NCBI GenBank assembly: GCA_963803155.1
Contig: CAWDMN010000078.1
Coordinates: forward strand, 1-64,000
Source: CAWDMN01 sp963803155
GTDB taxonomy: Bacteria > Acidobacteriota > Terriglobia > Versatilivoradales > Versatilivoraceae
Direction: 5' to 3'
Length of the DNA stretch: 64,000 nt
The position numbers and the translations under genes are program-made. This document shows positions 27,460 to 35,226 of the stretch, in pieces. The first letter of the stretch is position 1. Every line of letters begins with the position of its first letter. Under the pieces are notes generated by a model. The model saw only the letters and a list, made by a program, of their open reading frames with translations. It had not been told where the DNA came from and ran no database searches.

Positions 27460-28859
27460 GGGTCAAGCCCTTTTTTAGTTGAAAATGAGCATAAGCCTCA
27501 AGCGGCTGCTTGATCCGATTTTGGATGACTTTCCTTTTTCATGGCTTTGCGAAGGGCTTTTAGATGACGAAAGCCTTTCACCTTTCTTAGCCCGGGCTCA
27601 ATTTGCAGGAGCGACGTGGCTATCCAACGCTGGCGCTGATCGCTGTTCTTCCAGTAACTGACTCGATGCGTCAACCGCTCCAATTGCCGATTCACATTCT
27701 CAATGCAATTGGTGGTTTTAAAACTGGTGCCTAATTCTTCAAACAATCCCAAACGATGCAGAGTCAGAGTCTCTTCTAACCCTTCTTTCAGGCTCTCCAC
27801 CGCAGAACCATTGATCAATCGCAGCTCTTTAGCAATTCGCTCCAGGGCTTCTTTCGCCTTTTCATAACTGGGTTGCTGATAAGCCGTCTGCATTTTCTGC
27901 CGGAATCGTTTTGCTTGTTCCCGGCTCAAATAACTGACTACATTTTCCCGCTTGTGCCATTGGCATCTTTGAATCAAGGCTTTCTCCGCCAGGCTCGCCT
28001 TGATCCCTTTATACAGCCCTTTGGCTCCGTCGATAATGAAGAGAATCTCCTGTTCGGTTCTTAACCCTCGATCCAGCAGTCGCTGGATAAAATCCTGAGC
28101 CACTCGTTGATTTTCTGTGCTGGCTTCTACAAATCCCAATAGGATCTTTTTACCCTCGAGCGTAATCCCCAAAGCCACGATCATATCGGTTTCTGCTAAC
28201 CGCTTCCCATCGATAAAGATCGCCACAAGATCGTGCTGGCTCAAATCCCGATTCAAAAAAGTTTCCAACTTCCGAGCCGTGGTTCGAATGAAGTGTCGCG
28301 ACACACTGCTCTTTTTGATCCCAAACGTCTCGGGCACACAGAGAGCCGCCTGTTCATATTGCCTCTGGCTGATCCCACAGATCAGTCGATTCAGGACCTG
28401 ATGGTCCAACACCTTCGTCTTTCGAAAAGCTTGATAACTCTCCAGAGGCACTTCTTGGCGCACCGCTACATTTCGTACTCGCGGCACTTCGACTCTGACT
28501 TTCTGATCTCCCAGGTAGACTGATCCTGGATTTCTTCCCCAGCGTCGATTCTCCGGACTCCGGCTGGCTCCGCGGCCAACCAGCTGTTCCACCTCTTTCT
28601 GTAATTCTTCTTCCACTGCTTTCAAGCCTAGAGGGATCAACATCTGGATCAGTTCAAACCGACTGTCCAAAGTCCTAACTTCTTCTTGGATTTGTTGTCT
28701 CTTTTTTCTTCTCTCTTTGCCCTTGCTTCTTTTTCCGGCTCCAATTACTCTCTGTCCCATGCATGATCTCCTTAATCTCAGTGTCTTACTTGCCGGTAAA
28801 ACACCTCGTGTTTTAAGTGAGGTCATGCTCCTTTTTCAACTAAGTTTAGGACTTTCCCC
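27460..28859 (-). mobile_element. IS256-family insertion sequence, complete, with 8-bp target duplication
   Basis: The 1400-bp element is bounded by the direct repeat CCTTCGTG at 27452-27459 and 28860-28867. Its ends are imperfect inverted repeats: left GGGTCAAGCCC...TTAGTTGAAAATGAGCAT, right (inverted) GGGGAAAGTCC...TTAGTTGAAAAAGGAGCAT, both continuing to CCTCA. It carries a single transposase gene. The intact ends and the clean duplication suggest a recent insertion. Without it, the flanking genes would be about 50 bp apart in one operon. Confidence 0.85.
27498..28760 (-). CDS. IS256-family (mutator-type) transposase
   Basis: From the ATG at 28760 (AAGGAG seven bases upstream) the transposase has 420 residues, in the family's usual range. 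The DDE residues are visible as D in LVAIFIDGKRL, D in ILFIIDGAKGLYKGI, and E in TTNCIENVNRQL. The family signature QRCQWHKRENVVSYL lies between. An open frame upstream to 28826 reads into the terminal repeat and is unlikely. Transcription runs toward the flippase and methyltransferase genes. Confidence 0.95.
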   Translation of the reverse strand: MGQRVIGAGKRSKGKERRKKRQQIQEEVRTLDSRFELIQMLIPLGLKAVEEELQKEVEQLVGRGASRSPENRRWGRNPGSVYLGDQKVRVEVPRVRNVAVRQEVPLESYQAFRKTKVLDHQVLNRLICGISQRQYEQAALCVPETFGIKKSSVSRHFIRTTARKLETFLNRDLSQHDLVAIFIDGKRLAETDMIVALGITLEGKKILLGFVEASTENQRVAQDFIQRLLDRGLRTEQEILFIIDGAKGLYKGIKASLAEKALIQRCQWHKRENVVSYLSREQAKRFRQKMQTAYQQPSYEKAKEALERIAKELRLINGSAVESLKEGLEETLTLHRLGLFEELGTSFKTTNCIENVNRQLERLTHRVSYWKNSDQRQRWIATSLLQIEPGLRKVKGFRHLKALRKAMKKESHPKSDQAAA

Positions 28860-28877
28860 CCTTCGTGGGTCTGTTCT

Positions 28878-29138
28878 TTAATTTTTCTTTTCACAATACA
28901 CTACTTGCGATAATCCTTTGTGCAATGAAAGGTTTAAAAGCAACAAGGGGATTAAAGATTCTGCTTTAGAAAAACAAGTATAAGCAAGAGTGTTAGCATA
29001 ATTTAAGTCCATCAAGATGTACGTCGATCCATGGAGCGCTTTGTAAATAGAACCAGTTGAAATGTGGGTTTCGTACAACACATCGCAAAACATCATACTC
29101 CCAAGGAATGAGGCACCCTGAAATGATTCCTCATTCAT
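28878..29138 (-). CDS. short hypothetical protein, possible gene remnant
   Basis: An 86-codon frame sits between the acetyltransferase stop (29145) and the IS. It contains GSIYKALHGSTYILMDLNYA and a leucine-rich segment, and ends CEKKN. I do not recognise it. It may be a small real gene or the tail of a decayed polysaccharide gene. Confidence 0.3.
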   Translation of the reverse strand: MNEESFQGASFLGSMMFCDVLYETHISTGSIYKALHGSTYILMDLNYANTLAYTCFSKAESLIPLLLLNLSLHKGLSQVVYCEKKN

Positions 29139-29144
29139 TAGGAT

Positions 29145-29756
29145 TTACATGAACTCTTTTGGTTCGTTCGCATGAGGTTGGAGTGTTTTGACGACTTTTG
29201 CTGGTACTCCAGCAACTACACTGTAATCTGGGAAACTATTTGTAACTACGGAGCCTGCAGCCACAATACAGCATTTGCCCAATACGACACCCTTGAGTAT
29301 TATCGCATTTACCCCAATCCATGAGCCATAACCCACTACAATATTCCCACGTTGCCGTGGATACCACTGGGACATGATTCTATTGCCGCAGTCTGAATGT
29401 GTTATAAACTTCACCCCCGCACTTATTATGCATTCATCTTCGAGTGTGATTTTGTCAGGTAAATCAAAAAAAACTCCTTTGCCTATATAGCATTTCTCGC
29501 CAATGTGGAGATTAGAGAAATCTCTGGTTGCATCTTCGTCTCCAGTTGCGTTGTCGATCTGAATATTATCATTGAAGTTGACATTGTCTCCAACAGATGC
29601 CCCATATCGGCGCAGCAGATTTCCGACATAATGTTTAGAACAACGAGAAATTTCTTGACAGACATACTCAAATCCGAAGAATGTCTCCATGATGGTTAAT
29701 TTCAGAAAATATAGTTTTCTAATCAATCGAAGAGTGAATTTCTGTGGAAATTTCAT
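29145..29756 (-). CDS. left-handed beta-helix (WbbJ/LacA-type) acyltransferase
   Basis: The protein is 203 residues. Hexapeptide repeats start near residue 80 (IGEKCYIGKGVFFDLPDKIT), followed by the catalytic-loop histidine FITHSD and the typical end SVVTNSFPDYSVVAGVPAKVV. It is an acetyl or similar transferase acting on a surface-polysaccharide sugar, probably as a trimer. The closest context is the DegT aminotransferase upstream. Confidence 0.9.
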   Translation of the reverse strand: MKFPQKFTLRLIRKLYFLKLTIMETFFGFEYVCQEISRCSKHYVGNLLRRYGASVGDNVNFNDNIQIDNATGDEDATRDFSNLHIGEKCYIGKGVFFDLPDKITLEDECIISAGVKFITHSDCGNRIMSQWYPRQRGNIVVGYGSWIGVNAIILKGVVLGKCCIVAAGSVVTNSFPDYSVVAGVPAKVVKTLQPHANEPKEFM

Positions 29757-30134
29757 GCTTCTTTTCCTGTTTTAGCCCGAGCATTTTGTTGTTGTAACGA
29801 TGTAAATGAGCTCCGATAAATTTTGAAATAGGAAGACAATAGTCTTGCTCTGCAAATCCTATTGCGAAATGGCTTTATCTACCCCCAATTTGTGCGGTCA
29901 TGATAATTTCATAATTGAGCATCAAGAGTTCTGCATCAGAAAGGTGGACATTGTCCCCGCAGGGTCGGATGGTGCTTTCATTGCACGGGAAAAATTTCTT
30001 GGCAGTTGCCGTTTGTGTTGGGGGGAGCATTTTTCCCCTTGCTTTGTAATTGCTGATTCGGTGGGTCTTTCGGGAGAATCGACAACTGTTTCAACTTTTT
30101 GGTTCTAGCTCCACAAGGTTGAGGGTTGCAGGAT
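29757..30134. other. intergenic stretch of 378 bp, no supported gene
   Basis: An 87-codon plus-strand frame (29845-30108) lacks a ribosome site and recognisable motifs, and runs against the surrounding operon. A remnant of a lost gene cannot be excluded. Confidence 0.35.
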
Positions 30135-31334
30135 TCAATTGTTCTTCAGGATCTGCTTTACTGCAGCAGATACGTCGGAAATGTCTTCCTCGCTCAGACT
30201 GCCAGATAATGGGAGGCTAATGGTTTGTCTGCCGATTTGTCTGGCATGTGGAAAATTCTCAGAGTCCCAGCCGAATCTTTCTTGATAGTATGGGTGTTCG
30301 GGAATAGAAAGATAATGCACCCCCACGCCAATATTCTGTTTTGTCATTGCCACTAGAAACTCATCACGGCTGATACCACAACCTTTCTGGTCGATCAAGA
30401 TTGTGTAGAGATGATAAGCATGTCGTGTGTTTAGCTCAGGAGCGTGCGGGAGCCCAATGGAAAGGGCGCGAAACGAATTGTCGTAAAACTTCCAGATTTC
30501 TTCCCGCCTTTTCCAATTGGCCTCCACTCGTTTAAGCTGGTGGAGCCCCATTGCTGCTTGCATATCCATCATATTATATTTAAATCCGCATTCCACGATG
30601 TGATAATGCTTATAACCTTCGTCACTAAACCGTTTCCAGGCATCCTGAGACATTCCGTGCAAGGCCAGAATTTTGATGCGGCCAATGTCCTCCCGCCTTT
30701 TGGCCAATACCATGCCGCCTTCCCCCGTGGTCAGATTCTTGGTGACGTAAAAGCTAAAACAGCCGAAATCTCCCATTGTCCCAGCTTTTTTCCCATGATA
30801 CTCGGTTTCAATGGCGTGGGCACAATCTTCAATAACCAAGAGTCGATTTTCTTGAGCGATCTCCAGGATTGCCTCCATTTCACAGGGCCGTCCCGCAAAA
30901 TGAACCGGCAGTATGGCTCTTGTTCTGGGTGTGATCTTCTTCTTGATTTCCACTGGATCGATATTCATCGTCAAGGGATCCACATCAGCCAAGACAGGCA
31001 CTGCTGCGGCATGAATAATGGCGTTAATCGTAGCACAAAAGGTCAAGGGCGTAGTGATGACTTCATCCCCAGGATCCAAACCGGCGGCCAACATACTTAA
31101 GTGCAAAGCGGCTGTACATGAATTGACTGCCGCGGCATGATATTCCGCGGCATTATCTGAGCCCTTGTATAATTTGAAAGCTTCTTCAAATTGAGCGACT
31201 CGGGGGCCCGTCCCAATCCAACCGCTCTTTAATGTCGAGATCACTTCCTCGATTTCTTCTTTGCCAATGTTCGGTGCGCCAAAGGTGAGAAACCTTTCTT
31301 TTGGGCGGATTGGAAATCCAGAGGAAATTGTCAT
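30135..31334 (-). CDS. DegT/DnrJ/EryC1/StrS family PLP-dependent aminotransferase
   Basis: The protein is 399 residues, typical for the family. It starts with FLTFGAPNIGKEEIEEVIST and has AAVNSCTAALHLSM near the N-terminus. The internal aldimine lysine is in FSFYVTKNLTTGEGGMV, and VLPVHFAGRPCEM and VIEDCAHAIETEY lie between. It aminates a nucleotide-activated keto-sugar for the polysaccharide. It is the first gene of the minus-strand unit running toward the acetyltransferase. Confidence 0.93.
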   Translation of the reverse strand: MTISSGFPIRPKERFLTFGAPNIGKEEIEEVISTLKSGWIGTGPRVAQFEEAFKLYKGSDNAAEYHAAAVNSCTAALHLSMLAAGLDPGDEVITTPLTFCATINAIIHAAAVPVLADVDPLTMNIDPVEIKKKITPRTRAILPVHFAGRPCEMEAILEIAQENRLLVIEDCAHAIETEYHGKKAGTMGDFGCFSFYVTKNLTTGEGGMVLAKRREDIGRIKILALHGMSQDAWKRFSDEGYKHYHIVECGFKYNMMDMQAAMGLHQLKRVEANWKRREEIWKFYDNSFRALSIGLPHAPELNTRHAYHLYTILIDQKGCGISRDEFLVAMTKQNIGVGVHYLSIPEHPYYQERFGWDSENFPHARQIGRQTISLPLSGSLSEEDISDVSAAVKQILKNN

Positions 31335-31487
31335 AAGGCCTCAACAACTTGAGGAATTAATGGCATAGTCATTCTAAACTAATTCCTTTTCCCGCAACGA
31401 ATAGATTTCTTGTTTTCCAAATAATAATTGAGGTTTCGCTGCAGCGGCTTAAAAAATGTGGAGGAGCCAATCATGCCAGTTCGGCTG

Positions 31488-31564
31488 ACATAACGAATCC
31501 GCTCACCGGCCAGTGCGCTTTATGTCCGTCAGCTGACGGATCCGGTGAAGTGGGCTTGTTGGAA
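31488..31564 (-). other. attC-like recombination site
   Basis: On the minus strand the outer boxes are TTCCAAC and GTTATGT. The inner boxes are CACTTCACCGG and GGCCGGTGAGCGG, with the palindrome CGTCAGCTGACG and a CATAAAGCGC segment between them. Length (77 bp) and box order fit integron attC sites. The orientation is the same as in the 59.6-63.2 kb array. No integrase is nearby. Confidence 0.55.
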
Positions 31565-31629
31565 AATAATTATCGTTTGCGGTTGTGACTGGAAATGGCT
31601 CCAGGTCCAATTCCCGGGTTTTATTTTCT

Positions 31630-31713
31630 AGCCACGGATTAACGCGGATTTGCGCGGATGAGATAGGAATGGATTTTTATTTGTCCGCGTTTCATCCGCG
31701 TTCATCCGTGGCT
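31630..31713. repeat. 32-bp-arm inverted repeat (GCCACGGATNAACGCGGAT type)
   Basis: The left arm starts AGCCACGGATTAACGCGGAT; the right arm ends ATCCGCGTTCATCCGTGGCT. The arms are complementary over about 32 nt with a few mismatches. It is intergenic and AT-rich in the loop. Confidence 0.75.
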
Positions 31714-31730
31714 ATTTATTTCCAACAAGA

Positions 31731-31830
31731 GGATGAAAAGGGATGATGGAGGCAGCCTGCCCTCAGGCCGTCAGACCGTGACGGGCAAGCTCAGGCGGGG
31801 TGTGGGCACCCCGCCTCCATCCACGCTCTT
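31731..31830 (+). repeat. dispersed about 97-bp intergenic repeat, copy 1
   Basis: It matches the reverse complement of 46508-46605 over its whole length, at roughly 80% by eye. Shared words are GATGGAGGC/GAGGGAGGC, GCCTGCCCT, AGGCCGTCAGA, CTCAGGCGGGGTG and CCCCGCCTCCAT. It contains the internal palindrome GGCGGGGTG-TGGG-CACCCCGCC. The function is unknown. Confidence 0.75.
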
Positions 31831-32079
31831 ATTGATAGCCGGGCCTTGCCTTTCCCGTTGTCAAAATTCTGTGGGTAAAACTCAAGCTCCGCATGGTGAA
31901 GGGGAATTCGCCTGGGCGAATGGAGAAGAGGCCCGTAAACCAGCGCCGAGAGCAGCCTCGCACCCGGTCCGCGGCCGCACTGAATGCGCTGCTTTTAGTC
32001 CTCTTCCTGCTACGCGAGGCGAGGCCAGCAGGCTTTCGTTTTCTTGATCCGAGTGTTGATTCCCGTTTCGTACCAATGA

Positions 32080-32145
32080 TCTGAACATTACGGCTGAGGC
32101 GTTGGCGCGCCTTATGCGCCAATCGCCTCAAGCCGATGGTTGGGA
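32080..32145 (-). other. attC-like recombination site with two unpaired bases
   Basis: On the minus strand: outer box TCCCAAC, arm CGGCTTGAGGCGATTGGCGC, loop ATAAGGC, arm GCGCCAACGCCTCAGCCG, outer box GTTCAGA. The arms pair fully except for two extra single bases (T and A), both on the first arm. That is the pattern of the extrahelical bases that orient attC sites. It begins 48 bp after the stop of the GxxExxY gene on the same strand. Confidence 0.5.
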
Positions 32146-32165
32146 TTATCCTTTGTTCTTATTCT

Positions 32166-32190
32166 CCCGCGGAGGCGCTGAGGCGCGGAG
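32166..32190. repeat. inverted-repeat arm flanking GxxExxY gene (3' side)
   Basis: CCCGCGGAGGCGCTGAGGCG continues to GGAG and pairs, with three mismatches, with the arm at 32579-32604. It ends 3 bp outside the gene's stop codon. Confidence 0.7.
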
Positions 32191-32193
32191 TCT

Positions 32194-32577
32194 TCATTCT
32201 TCAAGGCCATTCACACAGCGAGTAATCCCTGTTTTCATGACTTCTTCGCCAAAATTCAGCAGGTATCCCAGCTTGCAGCGCGTCAACCGCAGATAGGTCT
32301 GCACTTGTTTCTTATGAGCCGGAATTACTCGTTCTACTGATTTCAGCTCTAAAATCACTTTGCCTTAAACGATAAGGTCGGCCCGAAAACCTTCATCGAA
32401 TCGGATTCCCTTGTAGGTGATGGCGACAGGAACTTGGCGCTCGACTTTCAGTCCGAACTCCGCCAGTTCTCGAGCCAGGGCAACTTCATAAACCGTCTCT
32501 AGTAATCCTGGTCCAAGTTCGCGGTGCACATTAATTGCTGCTGCAATTACCATTGTCCCAATTTCATTTTCTGTCAT
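32194..32577 (-). pseudogene. GxxExxY / PD-(D/E)XK family protein gene with in-frame stop
   Basis: Reading from ATG 32577 gives MTENEIGTMVIAAAINVHRE, then GPGLLETVYEVALAREL, the GxxExxY motif that names the family. The frame meets TAA at 32365-32367 and continues in the same frame to TGA 32194-32196 with GKVILELKSVERVIPAHKKQ and LGYLLNFGEEVMK. The whole (127 codons plus the stop) has the usual family length. The TAA lies between the catalytic Asp of RADLIV and the ELK pair, so the product would lose the nuclease-like site. An inverted repeat hugs both ends of the gene, and an attC-like site follows it. Confidence 0.85.
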
Positions 32578-32578
32578 T

Positions 32579-32604
32579 CTCTGCGTCTCAGCGCCTCTGC
32601 GGGA
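32579..32604. repeat. inverted-repeat arm flanking GxxExxY gene (5' side)
   Basis: CTCTGCGTCTCAGCGCCTCT, then GCGGGA, is complementary to 32166-32190 and begins one base upstream of the start codon. The same word family occurs in the gene-less hairpin at 10846-10940. Confidence 0.7.
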
Positions 32605-32755
32605 AACATCTAATTTTGCGGTTCCAACGGCCGTTAGTATATTTACAGATTCTTATTGGGGGAGGCTGGCATCTTCGATAAATTAATGTCGACGAGTTTG
32701 AGCGAAGCATTGTACTGCTATATGCACCGATTCCCAATCGCCGCGCTGAGATTCG

Positions 32756-33199
32756 TCAATCGATGGCTTTGCTGTTATTAGTGGGCGTTGTGCCGACTTC
32801 AAAGCGGACCACCTGGGTCTGATCAATATAGAAATAGCGTTTGCCGGTGGCAGTTAAATTGGTTGTCACTTGAGGAGTAGCCGTGGCGGTAAATGCCAGG
32901 CTTGCGGAACCTGCTACGGAGGCGGTCGCGAATACATATCCGCTCTTTAGGCCTGACCCCAGCACATTGTCGATGTATCCCTCCGAGGAAAGCGCAAAAA
33001 GCGATTTGGAAAAAACTCCCTGGCTTGCCTTATAGAGCATTTGTGAACTGCCAATGGCCCTCATGGAGGCGGTGGCGGATCCCTCGTTGGCGGCCAGCCG
33101 GGATTTGATTAAGTTGGGAACGGCAATGGCTGCTACGATTAAAATAATAGCAACGACTATCAACAACTCAATTAATGAAAATCCCCTGGTTTTCTCCAT
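32756..33199 (-). CDS. type IV pilin-like protein (paralogue 1)
   Basis: The prepilin has 147 residues with the type III signal MEKTRG|FSLIELLIVVAIIL: cleavage after Gly6, mature Phe1 and Glu5. The hydrophobic alpha-1 helix is followed by a small soluble domain with NEGSATASMRAIGSS and EGYIDNVLGSGLKSGYVF, and the protein ends SKAID. It is very similar in layout to the second pilin at 33825. It would be processed by PilD and assembled into pili or pseudopili; no assembly machinery genes are in the window. Confidence 0.93.
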   Translation of the reverse strand: MEKTRGFSLIELLIVVAIILIVAAIAVPNLIKSRLAANEGSATASMRAIGSSQMLYKASQGVFSKSLFALSSEGYIDNVLGSGLKSGYVFATASVAGSASLAFTATATPQVTTNLTATGKRYFYIDQTQVVRFEVGTTPTNNSKAID

Positions 33200-33765
33200 A
33201 CCTGATCTCTCTTGTTCAAAGTATTCGGGCGGAATCCATTCCTCTTCATCCCTGTTGCAGCAGCTATGACGCTAAGCGTGACTTTATCAAAAAATCGGCA
33301 TTGGTGCATCAAGACTCCTGGAGTTGGACGCGACGCGTCGTGCCGCCGCACTCCAAATGGGTCCTCCCTCGTTTAATTGCCCTCCCTGGATTGCCCCTGC
33401 TGTGCTTGCTGCAACTGCCTGGGCTAATCCGCATCCATTTGGCGCGAACTCTTCGCTCTTTCATGGACACTCCCTGTTTCATTAAAGCAATTGTTTTGCC
33501 GATCAAAGTCCTGGGGCAAGATTAACTCAGCGGGAGAACAGTTCAAATACTATTTAATCTATTTATATCAAATGGTTTCGAGAATAATTTATTTTTTTTG
33601 ATTCTATGTCGCGGCATTCAAAAATTCTAAGAGTTGACAAAAATTGATCCATAATTTCCTTGATGCATCAAATGAATTTTCCGAAAAGGGGACAGGAGTT
33701 CCCTCCTCCCGCTTCAGAACAGGAGAACAAATTGCCGGTCATTGATGGAGGCAAAGTCACGGGGC
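33200..33765. other. intergenic region between pilin genes
   Basis: About 570 bp without a supported gene. It includes CGACGCGTCG within a GC-rich block near 33330 and an AT-rich block near 33540-33660 likely to hold the promoter of the left pilin or the end of the right transcript. Open frames on both strands around 33175-33525 lack family features. Confidence 0.4.
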
Positions 33766-33797
33766 AAAAAAAAAGTGGAGGGTTGCCCCTCCACTTT
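33766..33797 (-). terminator. rho-independent terminator of the pilin 2 transcript
   Basis: On the minus strand, CCACTTT-type arms (33786-33797 with 33772-33782) form an 11-bp GC-containing stem with a loop of about 3-4 bases. A run of about nine T follows immediately. It lies 28 bp after the stop of the second pilin gene. Confidence 0.85.
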
Positions 33798-33824
33798 CAG
33801 AACAGGTCAACTCAACTTTGTAGT

Positions 33825-34268
33825 CTAATCGATAGCTGCACTGGTCGTAGTAGCCGCAGCCCCAATAGCGTAACGAATAACCTGAGTTTGATCGGTATAG
33901 TATTGCCGTTTGCCAGTTGCCGTCAGAGCGGTCACATCTATCGGCGATGCCGAAGCGGTAAAGGCAAGATTTGGGGAAGCTGCAACCTTTGCTGTGGTAA
34001 AAACATAGCCGCTCTTCGTCCCGGATCCAAGAACATTGTCAATGTAACCTTCAGCGGAAAGAGCCGCAATGGTGCCTGAAAAGTTGCCTTGACTTGATTT
34101 GTAGAGCATCTGGGAACTGCCAAGCGTTCTCATGGAGGCTGTGGCGGAACCTTCGTTGGCTGCCATACGGGCTTTGATCAGGTTGGGAATAGCAATGGCG
34201 GCGATGATCAAAATGATGGCGACCACAATCAACAACTCAATTAGCGAAAACCCTTTGTTCTTCTTCAT
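33825..34268 (-). CDS. type IV pilin-like protein (paralogue 2)
   Basis: From the ATG at 34268 (AAAAGGAG nine bases upstream) the prepilin has 147 residues. The signal is MKKNKG|FSLIELLIVVAIIL, with Glu5. The body resembles paralogue 1 nearly block for block (NEGSATASMRTLGSSQMLYK, EGYIDNVLGSGTKSGYVF), and the end is TTSAAID. The strong ribosome site and own terminator suggest it is the major, highly expressed pilin of the three. Confidence 0.95.
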   Translation of the reverse strand: MKKNKGFSLIELLIVVAIILIIAAIAIPNLIKARMAANEGSATASMRTLGSSQMLYKSSQGNFSGTIAALSAEGYIDNVLGSGTKSGYVFTTAKVAASPNLAFTASASPIDVTALTATGKRQYYTDQTQVIRYAIGAAATTTSAAID

Positions 34269-34304
34269 GCGTTTTTCTCCTTTTAAATTGGTTGGCAAAT
34301 GTTG

Positions 34305-34760
34305 TTACTGTAATGGCGGACTGGAAGAATCGGGTTCCGTCCCGGTATCGGAGGGGCGCATACGGATCACATTGGATTGATCGCCGTAGTAACCCACATG
34401 GCCGGTTGCGGATCTCCCTACAAAAACCAAAGGCATCGCAGTCGCGGTAAAAGCCAGACGTTGATTGCCGTTGACGGGCGCGGTGTCGAAGTAGTAACCG
34501 CTCTTCTTTCCCACCGAAAGGTTAGTGTCATTCATATAGTCTCCACTAAGGCCACTGAGAGAGCCATACGAACCAACCGAACTCCGATAGAGGTTCTGGG
34601 CTTCAATTAACATCCGAATAGAAGCCACGGCCGAAGCTTCATTAGCCCTGGATCGGGCGCCCAGGTAACTCGGAACTGACATAGCGGCAAGTATCAAAAC
34701 GATCATCACTATGATCAGCAGCTCTACCAGGGAGAATCCACGAACGGATGAGATTTTCAT
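34305..34760 (-). CDS. type IV pilin-like protein (paralogue 3, divergent)
   Basis: From ATG 34760 the prepilin has 151 residues. The signal is MKISSVRG|FSLVELLIIVMIVLI with Glu5, then ARSRANEASAVASIRMLIEA and a tail rich in Ser/Pro (DTGTEPDSSSPPLQ). It diverges from the other two and may be a minor pilin. It sits 36 bp upstream of paralogue 2, so both may share a promoter. Longer open frame to 34847 adds an implausible leader. Confidence 0.85.
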   Translation of the reverse strand: MKISSVRGFSLVELLIIVMIVLILAAMSVPSYLGARSRANEASAVASIRMLIEAQNLYRSSVGSYGSLSGLSGDYMNDTNLSVGKKSGYYFDTAPVNGNQRLAFTATAMPLVFVGRSATGHVGYYGDQSNVIRMRPSDTGTEPDSSSPPLQ

Positions 34761-35226
34761 TGGCTCGTTTTTTTTCGATTCACTGATGAATCGCCTTTTC
34801 ATTTTAATAACCCGCAAAAGTGATGTACTCGAAATTCTCATCGTCATTCTCTTTCCTTTCTTTAGCAGATTTATTGCCGAAACGGCAAATTATCGAAAAA
34901 ACAAAAATTTTAAACTGTGAAATAATATTTAAACTATTGCTATTTGACAGTTTATGAAATTAATCCAAACTTGTCGCTTTCTTTTTTCCAATCCCAAGAG
35001 CGTGGCAAAAAAATCCAAACTGACAAAAGTTGTCAATGATTAAACCACTTTTTTGTCACTTCCACAAATATGTGAGATTCATTGAATCGGATTACTTGTG
35101 GCAAATTCATTATCTTCGACATCTCATTATTGGCGCTGAATCTTTTTGGATTATCCCAGGTCATCCTGGAATGATTATCGGAATTGGCCAGAAAAAGATC
35201 GATTTTAAATTTTCCCCCCGCAATGT
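34761..35226. other. pilin upstream region with TGACAA-N3-TTGTCA palindrome
   Basis: About 465 bp with no gene, very AT-rich near 34890-34990. A perfect palindrome TGACAA-AAG-TTGTCA (35021-35035) could be a regulator site. On the minus strand it also supplies a TTGACA-like -35 box, though it lies 260 bp from the pilin start. No sigma-54 -24/-12 pair was seen. Confidence 0.35.

Larger units (their letters stand above)
31335..32193. other. repeat-filled intergenic region between DegT gene and GxxExxY remnant
   Basis: No gene is supported in these about 860 bp. It holds, in order, an attC-like site (31488-31564), a 32-bp-arm hairpin (31630-31713), one copy of a dispersed about 97-bp repeat (31731-31830) and a second attC-like site (32080-32145). 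Open frames across 31733-32131 are translations of repeats. Confidence 0.6.

Noticed and set aside
29845..30108. 87-codon plus-strand frame between the acetyltransferase and DegT genes
   Set aside because: It has no ribosome site or recognisable motif, runs opposite to the surrounding operon and has an odd cysteine/tryptophan composition.
31733..32131. Open frames on both strands over this region
   Set aside because: They translate the dispersed repeat and attC-like sequences; composition is arginine/proline-rich and unlike a protein.
32621..32640. TTCCAAC next to CGTTAG, resembling two attC outer boxes
   Set aside because: The boxes are nearly adjacent, with no stem between them, so this is chance or a tiny remnant.
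33175..33525. 116-codon plus-strand frame and an antisense 65-codon frame between pilin genes
   Set aside because: The plus frame overlaps the pilin start region antisense and has no family features; neither frame has a good ribosome site.
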